NCBI GenBank assembly: GCA_965200525.1
Contig: OZ241368.1
Span: 6,758,001 to 6,822,000 of the forward strand
Origin: JANNPJ01 sp965200525
GTDB taxonomy: Bacteria > Actinomycetota > Actinomycetes > Actinomycetales > Kineosporiaceae
Length of the DNA: 64,000 nucleotides
Direction of reading: 5' to 3'
Positions 15,942-24,098 of this stretch are shown one piece after another. Positions within the stretch are counted from its first letter, which is position 1. Each line of letters begins with the position of its first letter. Both the position numbers and the translations under genes were made by a program. Under the pieces are notes generated by a model. The model worked only from the letters and a program-made list of their open reading frames with translations. It had not been told where the DNA came from and made no database searches.

Positions 15942-17576
15942 TCAGGGACGGCGAACGACGGGCAGTCCGAGCCCGACCGGCCTGATCACACCGGCCGCAC
16001 CGGCGGTCGAGCCAGTCACCGGACCGGGCACCGGGCCGCAGGAGTCGGCCTGCCGCCGATCCCAGGCGTCACCGGCCGGGCTGCGCCGCACGGCGTAGAC
16101 CGGCTCGCCGCTCCGATCGGTCCCCGGGTTGAGGTCGGTGTTCGAGGTGCGGTCGGTGTTCGAGGTGTGGTCGGCGACCAGGTGGTGCGGTGCGGCGTAG
16201 GTCACCCGGACCGTGGCGAAGTCGCCCGGTCTCGGTGTCGGCCCGCCGGCCGGGACGGCGAAGTGCACCAGCCGGTTGTCCGGCGCCCGGCCCGACAGCC
16301 GGTGGGTGGCGCCGTCCTTACGCCCCTCGGCCTCGGTGACCAGCACCTCGACCACCCGGCCCTCCAGGGTCTGGTTCTCCTGCCAGGAGATCTCCTCCTG
16401 CAGGGCGATCAGCCGCTCGTACCGCTCCTGGACGACGGCCTTCGGCACCTGGTCGGGCAGGGTCGCGGCCGGCGTGCCCGGGCGGGGCGAGTACTGGAAC
16501 GTGAACGCCTGGGCGAACCGGGCCCGGGCGACGACGTCCAGGGTGGCCTGGAAGTCCTGCTCGGTCTCGCCCGGGAAGCCGACAATGATGTCGGTGGAAA
16601 TGGCCGCGTGCGGGATCTGCTCACGGACCCGGTCCAGGATGCCGAGGAACTTGGCCGAGCGGTACGAGCGGCGCATCGCCCGCAGCACCTGGTCCGAGCC
16701 GGACTGCAGCGGCATGTGCAGCTGGGGCATGACAGTCGGGGTGGCCGCCATGGCCTCGATCACGTCGTCGGTGAAGGCCGCCGGGTGGGGGCTGGTGAAC
16801 CGGATCCGCTCCAGGCCGGGCACCGTCCCGCAGGTGCGCAGCAGGGCCGCGAAGGCGCCCCGGTCACCGAACTCGACGCCGTAGGTGTTGACGTTCTGGC
16901 CGAGCAGGGTCACCTCGACCACGCCCTCGGCGACCAGGGCCTCGATCTCGGCCAGGATCTCCCCCGGCCGGCGGTCCCGCTCGCTGCCGCGCAGGCTCGG
17001 CACGATGCAGAAGGTGCAGGTGTTGTTGCAGCCGACGCTGATCGACACCCAGGCCGCGGCGGCCGACTCGCGCCGGGTGGGCAGGGTGGAGGGGAAGACG
17101 TCGAGCGACTCCAGGATCTCGACCTGGGCCTCTTCGTTGTGCCGGGCCCGCTCGAGCAGGGCCGGCAGCGAGCCGAGGTTGTGGGTGCCGAAGACGACGT
17201 CGACCCAGGGGGCCCGCTTGACGATGGTGTCGCGGTCCTTCTGGGCCAGGCAGCCACCGACGGCGATCTGCATGCCCGGCCGCGAGGCCTTCATCGGAGC
17301 GAGCTGACCGAGGTTGCCGTACAGCTTGTTGTCGGCGTTCTCGCGCACCGCGCAGGTGTTGAAGACGACCAGGTCGGCCGGATCGCCCTTGACCGCCGGC
17401 AGGTAACCGGCCGCGTCGAGCATGCCGGACAGGCGCTCGGAGTCGTGGACGTTCATCTGGCAGCCGAAGGTCCGCACCTCGTAGGTGCGCGTGGTCCCGC
17501 CGTCGGCCCGCTGGTGGGAGGCGGCATCGACGACGGTTTCGGGGAGCGCGGTCGGGCCCGCGTGATCGATCGTCAT
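15942..17576 (-). CDS. miaB: tRNA-2-methylthio-N6-dimethylallyladenosine synthase MiaB
   Basis: MiaB is a radical-SAM methylthiotransferase acting on i6A37 made by MiaA. The N-terminal domain holds three cluster cysteines (FGCQMN, NTCAVRE, GGCLAQ). The radical-SAM motif is GCNNTCTFCIVPSLRG, followed by the TRAM domain near LEGRVVEVLVTEAEGRKDG. At 544 residues it is longer than usual because of a C-terminal tail of about 75 residues that includes a duplicated TSNTD segment (18-base direct repeat near 16140-16175). ATG 17576 is used. It lies upstream of the small gene and LAL regulator and is divergent from the 17651 gene. Confidence 0.96.
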   Translation of the reverse strand: MTIDHAGPTALPETVVDAASHQRADGGTTRTYEVRTFGCQMNVHDSERLSGMLDAAGYLPAVKGDPADLVVFNTCAVRENADNKLYGNLGQLAPMKASRPGMQIAVGGCLAQKDRDTIVKRAPWVDVVFGTHNLGSLPALLERARHNEEAQVEILESLDVFPSTLPTRRESAAAAWVSISVGCNNTCTFCIVPSLRGSERDRRPGEILAEIEALVAEGVVEVTLLGQNVNTYGVEFGDRGAFAALLRTCGTVPGLERIRFTSPHPAAFTDDVIEAMAATPTVMPQLHMPLQSGSDQVLRAMRRSYRSAKFLGILDRVREQIPHAAISTDIIVGFPGETEQDFQATLDVVARARFAQAFTFQYSPRPGTPAATLPDQVPKAVVQERYERLIALQEEISWQENQTLEGRVVEVLVTEAEGRKDGATHRLSGRAPDNRLVHFAVPAGGPTPRPGDFATVRVTYAAPHHLVADHTSNTDRTSNTDLNPGTDRSGEPVYAVRRSPAGDAWDRRQADSCGPVPGPVTGSTAGAAGVIRPVGLGLPVVRRP

Positions 17577-17650
17577 GGCGGGTCAACCATACGACGCTCC
17601 CGCCCCGGCCCCGGTCGATCCCCACCACCGGCCGGGCGGGATACTGGGGT

Positions 17651-17980
17651 GTGCCCGAGACCGTTGTCGAGATTCACGTACCGCTGGTGTCGCCGGCCGA
17701 CCTATCGGCCGGCGCTTACCCGTTCCCCTGGATCCGCCAGGTCGACGAGTTCCTCGAAGATCTGCAGGAACGTGGCGAAGTGGAGGTCTTCGACGAGGGC
17801 GAGGAGTTCGGCCGTGTCTACGTCTTTTTCGTTACCGCGGCCGAACTGGATGACCTGCTGGCGGTCGCGGCCCGGGTGGCCGGCCTTCCCGGTGTGCCGG
17901 CCGGCGCCTTCGCCATGGTAACCGACGACGAGGCCGTGGCCATGGGCCGAGGTCGCCGGGTCAAGCTCACCGCCAGTTGA
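17651..17980 (+). CDS. Conserved-looking small acidic hypothetical protein
   Basis: This 109-residue protein (start GTG 17651) has no family that I recognise. It is acidic and compact, with VSPADLSAGAYPFPWIRQVDEFLEDLQERGEVEVFDEGEEFGRVYVFFVTAAELDDLLAVAARVAGLPGVPAG. The alternation of short strands and helices suggests a small alpha/beta domain. Codon third positions fit a real gene. It is divergent from miaB with a 74-base gap, and a 24-base tandem repeat follows its stop. Confidence 0.65.
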   Translation: MPETVVEIHVPLVSPADLSAGAYPFPWIRQVDEFLEDLQERGEVEVFDEGEEFGRVYVFFVTAAELDDLLAVAARVAGLPGVPAGAFAMVTDDEAVAMGRGRRVKLTAS

Positions 17981-18040
17981 TCTCCTGGAACGTGGTCTCG
18001 CTTATCTCCCGGAACGTGGTCTCGCTGGTCTCCTGGGACG
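17981..18040. repeat. 24-base tandem repeat, about 2.5 copies, between convergent genes
   Basis: Units begin TCTCCTGGAACGTGGTCTCG at 17981, TCTCCCGGAACGTGGTCTCG at 18005 and TCTCCTGGGACGGG at 18029. The array fills the gap between the 17651 gene and recX. It has no obvious hairpin. A decayed coding tail or simple repeat expansion are both possible. Confidence 0.75.
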
Positions 18041-18060
18041 GGTCCGGGTGACCTCCGGAA

Positions 18061-19338
18061 TCAGTCCGGGCCGAGGTCTTCGACGTCGTCCGGGTCGGGC
18101 AGATCGAGTTCGGCCAGCTCCAGGCGGATGGCCTGCATCGCGACCCCACCGCCGTAGCCCTTGCGGGCCAGCATCCCGGCCAGCCGCCGAACCCGGCGCT
18201 GCGGATCGTCGCTGCCCATGGTTGTGGCCTTGCGCCGGACCAGTTCGCGGGCGGCCGCCAGCTCGTCGTCCGGGCTGACCGCGTCGACGGCGTCCTTGAG
18301 GGTCTGTTCGGCGACGCCGCGTTGCCGCAACTCGTAGGCCAGCGCCCGGGGAGCCAGGCCCCGGCCGAGATGCCGGCTCTGCACCCACTGTCGGGCGAAC
18401 TCCTCGTCGTCGACCAGATCGACCTCTTCAAACCGGTCGAGGACGGCGTTCGCCACCTCCTCCGGGATGTCTTTGCGGGCCATCGCCTGCCGCAACTGAG
18501 CCCGGGTGCGGGCTCCCATGGTCAGCTGGCGCAGCACGATGGACCGGGCCGCCGCCGCGGGATCGGCGGCGATCTCGGCCGCCGCCCGCTCCCGGCGCTG
18601 AGCCGTGCGCTCGGCCCGTTCTTCCGCGGAACGCTCCGGGCGCGGCTTCCGGGGGCGATCAGGACGAGACCCGGACTTGAGACCCGGCCGTTCTTTCGAC
18701 CTTCGGCCCGGTTGACCTTCCGGGCCGAAGCCTCCGGCGCGCAGACCCGCCTCGCCCGGCCCTGAGTCACCGGACGGCCAGAGGCCCTCGCCGCTGGGAT
18801 CGCGGCTGGACTCGTGACTGGGATCGCGGCTGGGATCACCGAGCTGATCGCCGGACTCGAAGCCGGCCCAGCGCTCCGGGTCGTATCCGATCGGCCGTTC
18901 CGGATCGTTGCGGGCCCACCGCGGCTCCGGTCGCGCCCTTGAGCTCGACTCCGATCCGGTCCCGGACCGGAACCGGGACGTCCGGCGGAGCCCGGACGAA
19001 GACTGCTTGCCGGGCCCGGGCCGGCTGCCGACTCCTCGCTCAAGATCGAGCTGGGCCTGCCCGCTGACGGCCTCCGGTCGGATTCCTCGCCGAGCATCGA
19101 GCCCGGCCTGACCTGAGTCGATCTGTGGGACATACCCGCGCCGGGCATCGAGAGCAGCTTGCCCCGTCAAACCCGTCGCAGGCAGACCCGTCAGAGGCAG
19201 ACCAGCCGCGGGCAGGCCACTTTCAGGCAGACCAGCCTCGGACGGCCCAGTCTCGGGCGGAGCGGCGTCATGATCAGCGGCCACCCCTGGGACGGCTTCT
19301 CGCGGGCCGCCCCAGGGTGGGCGCTGATGGTCGGTCAT
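18061..19338 (-). CDS. recX: Recombination regulator RecX with a long N-terminal repeat-rich extension
   Basis: RecX binds RecA filaments and limits recombination and the SOS response. The family core is only the last 161 residues (from about 265: RSIVLRQLTMGARTRAQLRQAM, DRFEEVDLVDDEEFARQWV, GRGLAPRALAYELRQRG). Normal RecX is 150-200 residues; here a low-complexity region of about 264 residues precedes it, with GLP repeats and repeats of GQAxLDARRG, then a charged R/P/S-rich stretch. ATG 19338 lies 19 bases after the recA stop, which favours translation of the extension, but an internal start cannot be excluded. The operon order recA-recX is standard. Confidence 0.9.
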   Translation of the reverse strand: MTDHQRPPWGGPREAVPGVAADHDAAPPETGPSEAGLPESGLPAAGLPLTGLPATGLTGQAALDARRGYVPQIDSGQAGLDARRGIRPEAVSGQAQLDLERGVGSRPGPGKQSSSGLRRTSRFRSGTGSESSSRARPEPRWARNDPERPIGYDPERWAGFESGDQLGDPSRDPSHESSRDPSGEGLWPSGDSGPGEAGLRAGGFGPEGQPGRRSKERPGLKSGSRPDRPRKPRPERSAEERAERTAQRRERAAAEIAADPAAAARSIVLRQLTMGARTRAQLRQAMARKDIPEEVANAVLDRFEEVDLVDDEEFARQWVQSRHLGRGLAPRALAYELRQRGVAEQTLKDAVDAVSPDDELAAARELVRRKATTMGSDDPQRRVRRLAGMLARKGYGGGVAMQAIRLELAELDLPDPDDVEDLGPD

Positions 19339-19357
19339 CGTTCAGGACCTCAGTGGC

Positions 19358-20392
19358 TCAGAACCCGACGGGCACCTCGGCCGGGGCATCGACCTGGGCC
19401 CCGACACCGAGCTTCTCCTTGATCTTCTTTTCCAGTTCGTTGGCCAGGTCGGGGTTGTCGCGCAGGAAGCCACGCGCGTTCTCCTTGCCCTGGCCGAGCT
19501 GGTCGCCCTCGTACGTGTACCAGGCACCGGACTTGCGCACGATCCCGTGCTCGACGCCCATGTCGATCAGGCCGCCCTCGCGGGAGATGCCCAGGCCGTA
19601 GATGATGTCGAACTCGGCCTGCTTGAACGGCGGGCTGACCTTGTTCTTGACCACCTTGACCCGGGTGCGGTTACCGACCGCGTCGGTGCCGTCCTTCAGG
19701 GTCTCGATCCGGCGGACGTCGAGCCGCACCGAGGCGTAGAACTTCAGCGCCTTGCCACCGGTGGTGGTCTCGGGCGAGCCGAACATCACACCGATCTTCT
19801 CGCGCAGCTGGTTGATGAAGATGGCGGTGGTACCGGAGTTGCTCAGCGCACCGGTGATCTTGCGCAGGGCCTGGGACATCAGGCGGGCCTGGAGGCCGAC
19901 GTGGCTGTCGCCCATCTCGCCCTCGATCTCGGCCTTCGGCACCAGGGCCGCCACCGAGTCGATCACGATGATGTCGAGCGCGCCCGAGCGGATCAGCATG
20001 TCGGCGATCTCGAGGGCCTGCTCGCCGGTGTCGGGCTGGGAGACCAGCAGCGCATCGGTATCGACGCCGAGCTTCTTGGCGTAGTCGGGGTCGAGAGCGT
20101 GCTCGGCGTCGATGAAGGCGGCGATGCCGCCGGCCTTCTGAGCGCTGGCCACGGCGTGCAGAGCGACCGTCGTCTTACCGGAGGACTCCGGACCGTAGAT
20201 CTCCACCACTCGGCCTCGGGGCAGGCCACCGATGCCGAGCGCGATGTCGAGCGCGATCGAGCCGGTCGGGATCACCTCGATCGGCGGCCGGGTGTCGTCA
20301 CCGAGACGCATCACAGAGCCCTTGCCGAATTGGCGGTCGATCTGGAGCAGCGCGGTCTCGAGCGCCTTTTCGCGGTCTGCGGGAGCGGGCAT
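19358..20392 (-). CDS. recA: Recombinase RecA
   Basis: RecA forms filaments on single-stranded DNA, drives strand exchange and stimulates LexA self-cleavage. The 344-residue protein has Walker A GPESSGKTT, Walker B IIVIDSVAALVPKAEIEGEMGD, the L2-region INQLREKIGVMFGSPETTTGGKALKFYASVRLD and no intein. ATG 20392 begins MPAPADREKALETALLQIDRQFGKG. Upstream are a LexA box and a RecA-NDp/PafBC motif, so it is probably induced by two DNA-damage routes. It is followed by recX. Confidence 0.98.
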   Translation of the reverse strand: MPAPADREKALETALLQIDRQFGKGSVMRLGDDTRPPIEVIPTGSIALDIALGIGGLPRGRVVEIYGPESSGKTTVALHAVASAQKAGGIAAFIDAEHALDPDYAKKLGVDTDALLVSQPDTGEQALEIADMLIRSGALDIIVIDSVAALVPKAEIEGEMGDSHVGLQARLMSQALRKITGALSNSGTTAIFINQLREKIGVMFGSPETTTGGKALKFYASVRLDVRRIETLKDGTDAVGNRTRVKVVKNKVSPPFKQAEFDIIYGLGISREGGLIDMGVEHGIVRKSGAWYTYEGDQLGQGKENARGFLRDNPDLANELEKKIKEKLGVGAQVDAPAEVPVGF

Positions 20393-20465
20393 GTTTATTC
20401 ACCTCGGAGTCGGGCCGGTTCGGGAGCGGTGCGCTCCTGAACCGGTGGCTGTGTCGTCGGAGATG

Positions 20466-20488
20466 ACGCTAGAGCGACCCACCGACAG
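20466..20488 (-). promoter_or_regulatory. RecA-NDp/PafBC-type promoter motif for recA
   Basis: On the minus strand CTGTCGGTG (20488-20480), 8 bases, then TAGCGT (20471-20466) fits TTGTCRGTG-N8-TAnnnT with exact spacing. It lies about 75 bases upstream of the recA start and would give LexA-independent DNA-damage induction. Confidence 0.82.
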
Positions 20489-20593
20489 TTTGCGTGGAGC
20501 CCGACCATCTGTGGATGACCGGCAGTTCGAGTTGCCTGTGGACTCAGCGACCGCCGTTGTCGAGGAGCCCATCGGGACACGACGAGAGGTTAT

Positions 20594-20609
20594 CCGAACA
20601 TCTGTTCGA
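20594..20609. promoter_or_regulatory. LexA (SOS) box upstream of recA
   Basis: CCGAACATCTGTTCGA differs from TCGAAC-N4-GTTCGA at one base. It lies about 200 bases upstream of recA, upstream of the PafBC motif, implying a second, distal LexA-controlled promoter. Confidence 0.8.
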
Positions 20610-20722
20610 CGAAGACCGACACGCCCGGGCCCGGATCAGATTTTCCGTCCCGACCATTGTGCCCGGGTGTGTTCACCTCGCCGTCGCCGACGCGCGGGAG
20701 GCGATTCGGGCAGAATGCGACC

Positions 20723-21130
20723 ATGGCTGACGTACTTCACGAGCACGACGAATTCGGCCGGTCCGCGATTCACTACGCCGCAGCCAGCGGGGACGCCGAC
20801 GAGGTGGCCCGGTTGCTGGCCCGCGGCGCCGATCCGGGCGAGGCCGACGCCGTCGAGTTCACCCCGCTGCACTTCGCGGCTCAGGAACAGCATGCCGGGG
20901 TGGTCGAGGTGCTGCTCCGGGCGGGCGCCGACATCGGGGCCACCGACCGGTGGGGAAACACCCCGCTCTGGCGGGCGGTGTTCACCGCGCACGGCACGGT
21001 GTCCAGCTCAACTGCCGCCCTGCTGGCCGCCGGGGCCGATCCGGATGCGCCCAACAACACCGGGGTCAGCCCGCGCCGGCTGGCCGAGCGGATGGGCCTG
21101 ACCGAACTGATCCCGCAACCCAACAACTGA
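20723..21130 (+). CDS. Ankyrin-repeat protein
   Basis: This 135-residue protein consists of about three to four ankyrin repeats: GRSAIHYAAASGDADEVARLLARGADP, TPLHFAAQEQHAGVVEVLLRAGADI, and NTPLWRAVFTAHGTVSSSTAALLAAGADPDAPNNTG. It has no signal or membrane segment and is probably a cytoplasmic protein-binding module. ATG 20723 is chosen from the family-like onset MADVLHEHDEFGRSA; the ribosome site is poor. It is divergent from recA and convergent with the ABC permease. Its partner is unknown. Confidence 0.85.
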   Translation: MADVLHEHDEFGRSAIHYAAASGDADEVARLLARGADPGEADAVEFTPLHFAAQEQHAGVVEVLLRAGADIGATDRWGNTPLWRAVFTAHGTVSSSTAALLAAGADPDAPNNTGVSPRRLAERMGLTELIPQPNN

Positions 21131-21166
21131 ATCGTTTCCGCCGAGCTGAGCCGAGCTGAGCCAAGC

Positions 21167-21182
21167 CCGGGCCACGGCCCGG
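21167..21182. terminator. Short GC hairpin between convergent genes
   Basis: CCGGGCC pairs with GGCCCGG (21167-21173, 21176-21182) right after the ankyrin gene and just before the stop of the convergent permease. It is short and lacks a U tract. Confidence 0.4.
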
Positions 21183-21183
21183 C

Positions 21184-22011
21184 TCAGGAGAGCAACAGCC
21201 GTTCCAGCCGGCGCCCGGCGATCCACATCCCGGTCAGACCGAGCGCGACCAGATAGGCCACGTGCACCAGGGCGACGGCGTCCACCGCGCCCAGCAGCAG
21301 CTGCCGTTCCAGCGCGACCGCGTGGTACAGCGGGGTCAGCTCGACCACCAGCCGCAGGCCGTGCGGGTAGGTGGACAGCGGGTAAAACGTGGCCGAGAAC
21401 AGGAACATCGGCAGGGTGACCAGCTGGACCAGGTCGAAGTCCTGCCAGGACCGCATCCAGGTGGTGGCGGCCATGCCGGCGCCGGCGAAGGCCAGGCCGA
21501 TGAGGGTGGCCGCCGGCAGGGCCAGCAGCGCCCACCACGACGTCACGTAGCCGCTGATCAGCAGGATCAGGATGAACGTGGCCGCGTACCCGGCCCCGCG
21601 CAGCAGCGCCCAGGTCACCTCACCGACGGCGATCGCCCGGGTGTCGAGCGGCGTGGCCAGCACCGAGTCGTAGATACGGGCGTACTTGAGCTTCCAGAAC
21701 ACGTTGAAGGTCGAGTCCATCACCGCCCCGTTCATCGCCGAGGCGGCCAGCAGCCCGGGGGCGACGAACTCCTGATAGCGCACCAGGTGGCCGCCGTACC
21801 GGACGCCGCCGACCAGCGCCCCGATCCCGATGCCGAGCGAGAACAGGTAGAACACCGGCTCGAAGAACCCGCTGAGCAGGGTCCGCAGGCCGTTGCGGGA
21901 GGCCCGGGCGTTGCGCTCGACCAGCAGCCGGGCGGCCCTGAACCCCATCGGGAACGGGATCGAGGTCAGCATTGATCCCCGGCCGGCGACCGGCTCGGTG
22001 AGCTCGGTCAT
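21184..22011 (-). CDS. ABC-2 type permease (second subunit, NodJ-like)
   Basis: This 275-residue integral membrane protein has about six hydrophobic segments and the ABC-2 fold (FFEPVFYLFSLGIGIGALVGG, YQEFVAPGLLAASAMNGAVMDSTFNVFWKL, MFLFSATFYPLSTYP). It resembles the NodJ/lipooligosaccharide exporter permeases common in actinobacteria. ATG 22011 overlaps the stop of the upstream permease by 4 bases (ATGA). With its homologous neighbour it probably forms a heterodimeric channel energised by the ATPase at 22817-23776. The substrate is unknown; drug or lipid-linked molecules are typical. Confidence 0.85.
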   Translation of the reverse strand: MTELTEPVAGRGSMLTSIPFPMGFRAARLLVERNARASRNGLRTLLSGFFEPVFYLFSLGIGIGALVGGVRYGGHLVRYQEFVAPGLLAASAMNGAVMDSTFNVFWKLKYARIYDSVLATPLDTRAIAVGEVTWALLRGAGYAATFILILLISGYVTSWWALLALPAATLIGLAFAGAGMAATTWMRSWQDFDLVQLVTLPMFLFSATFYPLSTYPHGLRLVVELTPLYHAVALERQLLLGAVDAVALVHVAYLVALGLTGMWIAGRRLERLLLS

Positions 22012-22817
22012 ACCGCCAGCCTCGATCGGTAGGACCGGACCGCCAGGGCCAGCCCGCCGAGGGCCCAGGCCAGCAGATAGGCCAGATGGCCGAGGGACGG
22101 CAGGAGGTGAGCCGCCCCCAGCGAGAGGTCCCGGCAGAGCGTGGTCCCGTGCCAGAGCGGCGTCAGCCAAGCCAGCCAGCGCAGCCCCTCGGGGAGCTGG
22201 GCGACCGGGAAGAAGGTGCCGGCGAACAGGAACATCGGCACCACGCCGAACCGGAAGAGCAGGGTGAAGCCGGAGTCGTTCTCCTGCCGGACCGAGTAGG
22301 CCATCACCGGGGTGGCGTGGGCGATTCCGGTGAGGACGGCGATCGGCAGGGCCAGCACCACCCAGACCGAGTCGAACGCCCGCAGCAGACCGCCGATTAC
22401 CAAGAAGGCAGTGGCGCCCAGGGTGATCCGGAAGACGATGAAGGCCAGATGCCCCAGCAGCACGTCGGTGGTGGTCAGCGGCGAGGCCAGCTGGGCCGGG
22501 TACTGAAGCTGCCACTTGGTCGCGCCGAGGACGGCGTAGGTCGACTCGGCGATCGCGGTCTGCATCGCGTTGGCGGCCAGGATCCCCGGGGCGACGAAGG
22601 CCACGTAGGCCACCCCGTCGAGCCGGCCCGAACCGTGGGCGTCGACCAGGCTGCCCAGGCCGTACCCGAGCGAGCCGAGATAGAGCAGCGGAGCCAGAAA
22701 GCCCGAGACCACCGAGGAGTGCCAGATCTTGCGGTACCCGGTGAGCCAGTACTCGAACGCGGTCGTCCAGCGCCGGCTCGTCAGCCCGCTCATCACCTCG
22801 CTCACCGTCTGGCTCAT
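22008..22817 (-). CDS. ABC-2 type permease (first subunit, NodJ-like)
   Basis: A 269-residue homologue of the adjacent permease with the same pattern (HSSVVSGFLAPLLYLGSLGYGLGSLVD, VAPGILAANAMQTAIAESTYAVLGATKW, MFLFAGTFFPVAQLPEGLRW). Six membrane segments are apparent. Its ATG overlaps the ATPase stop by one base (TGATG), so the three transporter genes are translationally coupled. Confidence 0.86.
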   Translation of the reverse strand: MSQTVSEVMSGLTSRRWTTAFEYWLTGYRKIWHSSVVSGFLAPLLYLGSLGYGLGSLVDAHGSGRLDGVAYVAFVAPGILAANAMQTAIAESTYAVLGATKWQLQYPAQLASPLTTTDVLLGHLAFIVFRITLGATAFLVIGGLLRAFDSVWVVLALPIAVLTGIAHATPVMAYSVRQENDSGFTLLFRFGVVPMFLFAGTFFPVAQLPEGLRWLAWLTPLWHGTTLCRDLSLGAAHLLPSLGHLAYLLAWALGGLALAVRSYRSRLAV

Positions 22818-23776
22818 CAGTCGACCAGGGTCCGGCCGGTGAGGTGCAGGAACACGTCCTCCAGGCTGCTGCGCCGGGCCAGCAGCGAGAGCGGTGGCTG
22901 CGGCCCCTGCTCGAGGGCCTGGACCACCGCGTCGCCGTCGTCCGTGTAGATCAGCAACCGGTCGGGCAGCACCTCGACCCGCTCGGCCAGATTTTCCAGC
23001 CGCAGGTCGTCGCGGTACTTCTCGTGATCGGGGTCGGCGTAGCGAGCCTCGACCACCTCGCGGGTGGAGTACTTCTCGATCAGGCCCCGGGGCGATCCCT
23101 CGGCCACGATCCGGCCGCCGTCCATCACCACCAGCCGGTCGCAGAGCTGCTCGGCCTCGTCCATGTAGTGCGTGGTCAGAACGAGCGTGACGCCCTGCCG
23201 CTTGAGCCGGAACAACCGGTCCCAGAGCACGTGCCGGGCCTGCGGATCGAGGCCGGTGGTGGGTTCGTCCAGCAGCAGGATCTCGGGCGCGTTGACCAGG
23301 GCCCGGGCGATCGTGAGCCGCCGCTTCATGCCGCCGCTGAGCGGTTCGACCTTGCTGGCCGCCCGGTCGGTGAGCTGGGCGAACTTCAACAGCTCGTCGG
23401 CCCGCCGGCCGACCTCGGCCCGGGAGAGCCCGAAATAGCGGCCGTAGACGATCAGGTTCTCGCGCACCGAGAGGTCCTCGTCGAGCGAGTCGCGCTGCGG
23501 GACGACGCCGAGCCGGGACCGGATCCGCGGCCCCTCGGTGGCCGGGTCGAGGCCGAACACGCTCAGCTCCCCCGAGGTCACCGGCGAGACGCAGCCGATC
23601 ATCCGCATGGTCGAGGACTTGCCGGCCCCGTTGGGGCCGAGGAAGCCGAACGCCTCGCCCCGGCGGACCTCGACGTCGATCCCGTCGACGGCGACGAACC
23701 CGCCGAACCTCTTGGTCAGGTCCCGGGCCCGGATCAGGACGTCGTCAGCCGGCCCGGCCGTCGGCGGTTCACTCAC
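22817..23776 (-). CDS. ABC transporter ATP-binding protein (DrrA/NodI type)
   Basis: This 319-residue ATPase has Walker A GPNGAGKSS, signature LSGGMKRRL, Walker B ILLLDEPTTGLD and the H-loop LTTHYMDEAEQL. The C-terminal domain of about 80 residues is that of DrrA/NodI exporters. GTG 23776 (VSEPPTAG) overlaps the DUF3046 stop as GTGA. A much longer upstream frame exists but would read through DUF3046. It powers the two permeases encoded next. Confidence 0.92.
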   Translation of the reverse strand: MSEPPTAGPADDVLIRARDLTKRFGGFVAVDGIDVEVRRGEAFGFLGPNGAGKSSTMRMIGCVSPVTSGELSVFGLDPATEGPRIRSRLGVVPQRDSLDEDLSVRENLIVYGRYFGLSRAEVGRRADELLKFAQLTDRAASKVEPLSGGMKRRLTIARALVNAPEILLLDEPTTGLDPQARHVLWDRLFRLKRQGVTLVLTTHYMDEAEQLCDRLVVMDGGRIVAEGSPRGLIEKYSTREVVEARYADPDHEKYRDDLRLENLAERVEVLPDRLLIYTDDGDAVVQALEQGPQPPLSLLARRSSLEDVFLHLTGRTLVD

Positions 23777-24009
23777 GCCGGACGACGCCGAGACGCGGGC
23801 TTCTGCTCCTGCCCCCACCGTCGCGATTCCGGCACGTCGAGGGCGTCGCAGAGCGCGAACCAGACCTCCCGGTTCGGCTCGCCGTCGGCCATCGCCTGCT
23901 CGGCCGTCCGGTTGCCCAGCCGGAAGAGCACGTGGTCGCGGACCAGCGTCCGGCCGTGCGCTCGGCCGAACTCGGCGTCGACCAGGTCCCAGAATTCGCT
24001 GCTGCGCAC
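23773..24009 (-). CDS. DUF3046 family protein
   Basis: This 78-residue protein (RSSEFWDLVDAEFGRAHGRTLVRDHVLFRLGNRTAEQAMADGEPNREVWFALCDALDVPE) matches the small actinobacterial DUF3046 family, which lies near recA-recX in M. tuberculosis (Rv2738c). The basic tail is unconserved. GTG 24009 is used. Its function is unknown. Here it heads the ABC exporter operon, overlapping the ATPase start by 4 bases, and is separated from recA by the ankyrin and transporter genes. It is divergent from lhr. Confidence 0.85.
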   Translation of the reverse strand: MRSSEFWDLVDAEFGRAHGRTLVRDHVLFRLGNRTAEQAMADGEPNREVWFALCDALDVPESRRWGQEQKPASRRRPA

Positions 24010-24067
24010 CCGACGAGCATGCCATCGACCGAGCGGTTCGCGCGCCCGGCTTCTTTCCGGCGGGCAA

Positions 24068-24091
24068 AGTGTCGGTGGGCCGTGTGAGGAT
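24068..24091 (+). promoter_or_regulatory. Possible RecA-NDp-like promoter directly upstream of lhr
   Basis: GTGTCGGTG (24069-24077), 8 bases, then GAGGAT (24086-24091) matches 8 of 9 bases of the -35-like half and positions 2 and 6 of the -10. Transcription would begin at about 24098, at the GTG chosen for lhr, giving a leaderless message. The -10 lacks the initial T, so this is tentative. Confidence 0.35.
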
Positions 24092-24098
24092 CGACGAC

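Larger units (their letters stand above)
20393..20722. other. recA promoter region (330-base gap)
   Basis: This gap between the divergent recA and ankyrin genes carries the recA regulatory elements (20466-20488 and 20594-20609). Apart from these I see no gene or RNA. The region is visibly less GC-rich than its flanks in parts. Confidence 0.7.
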
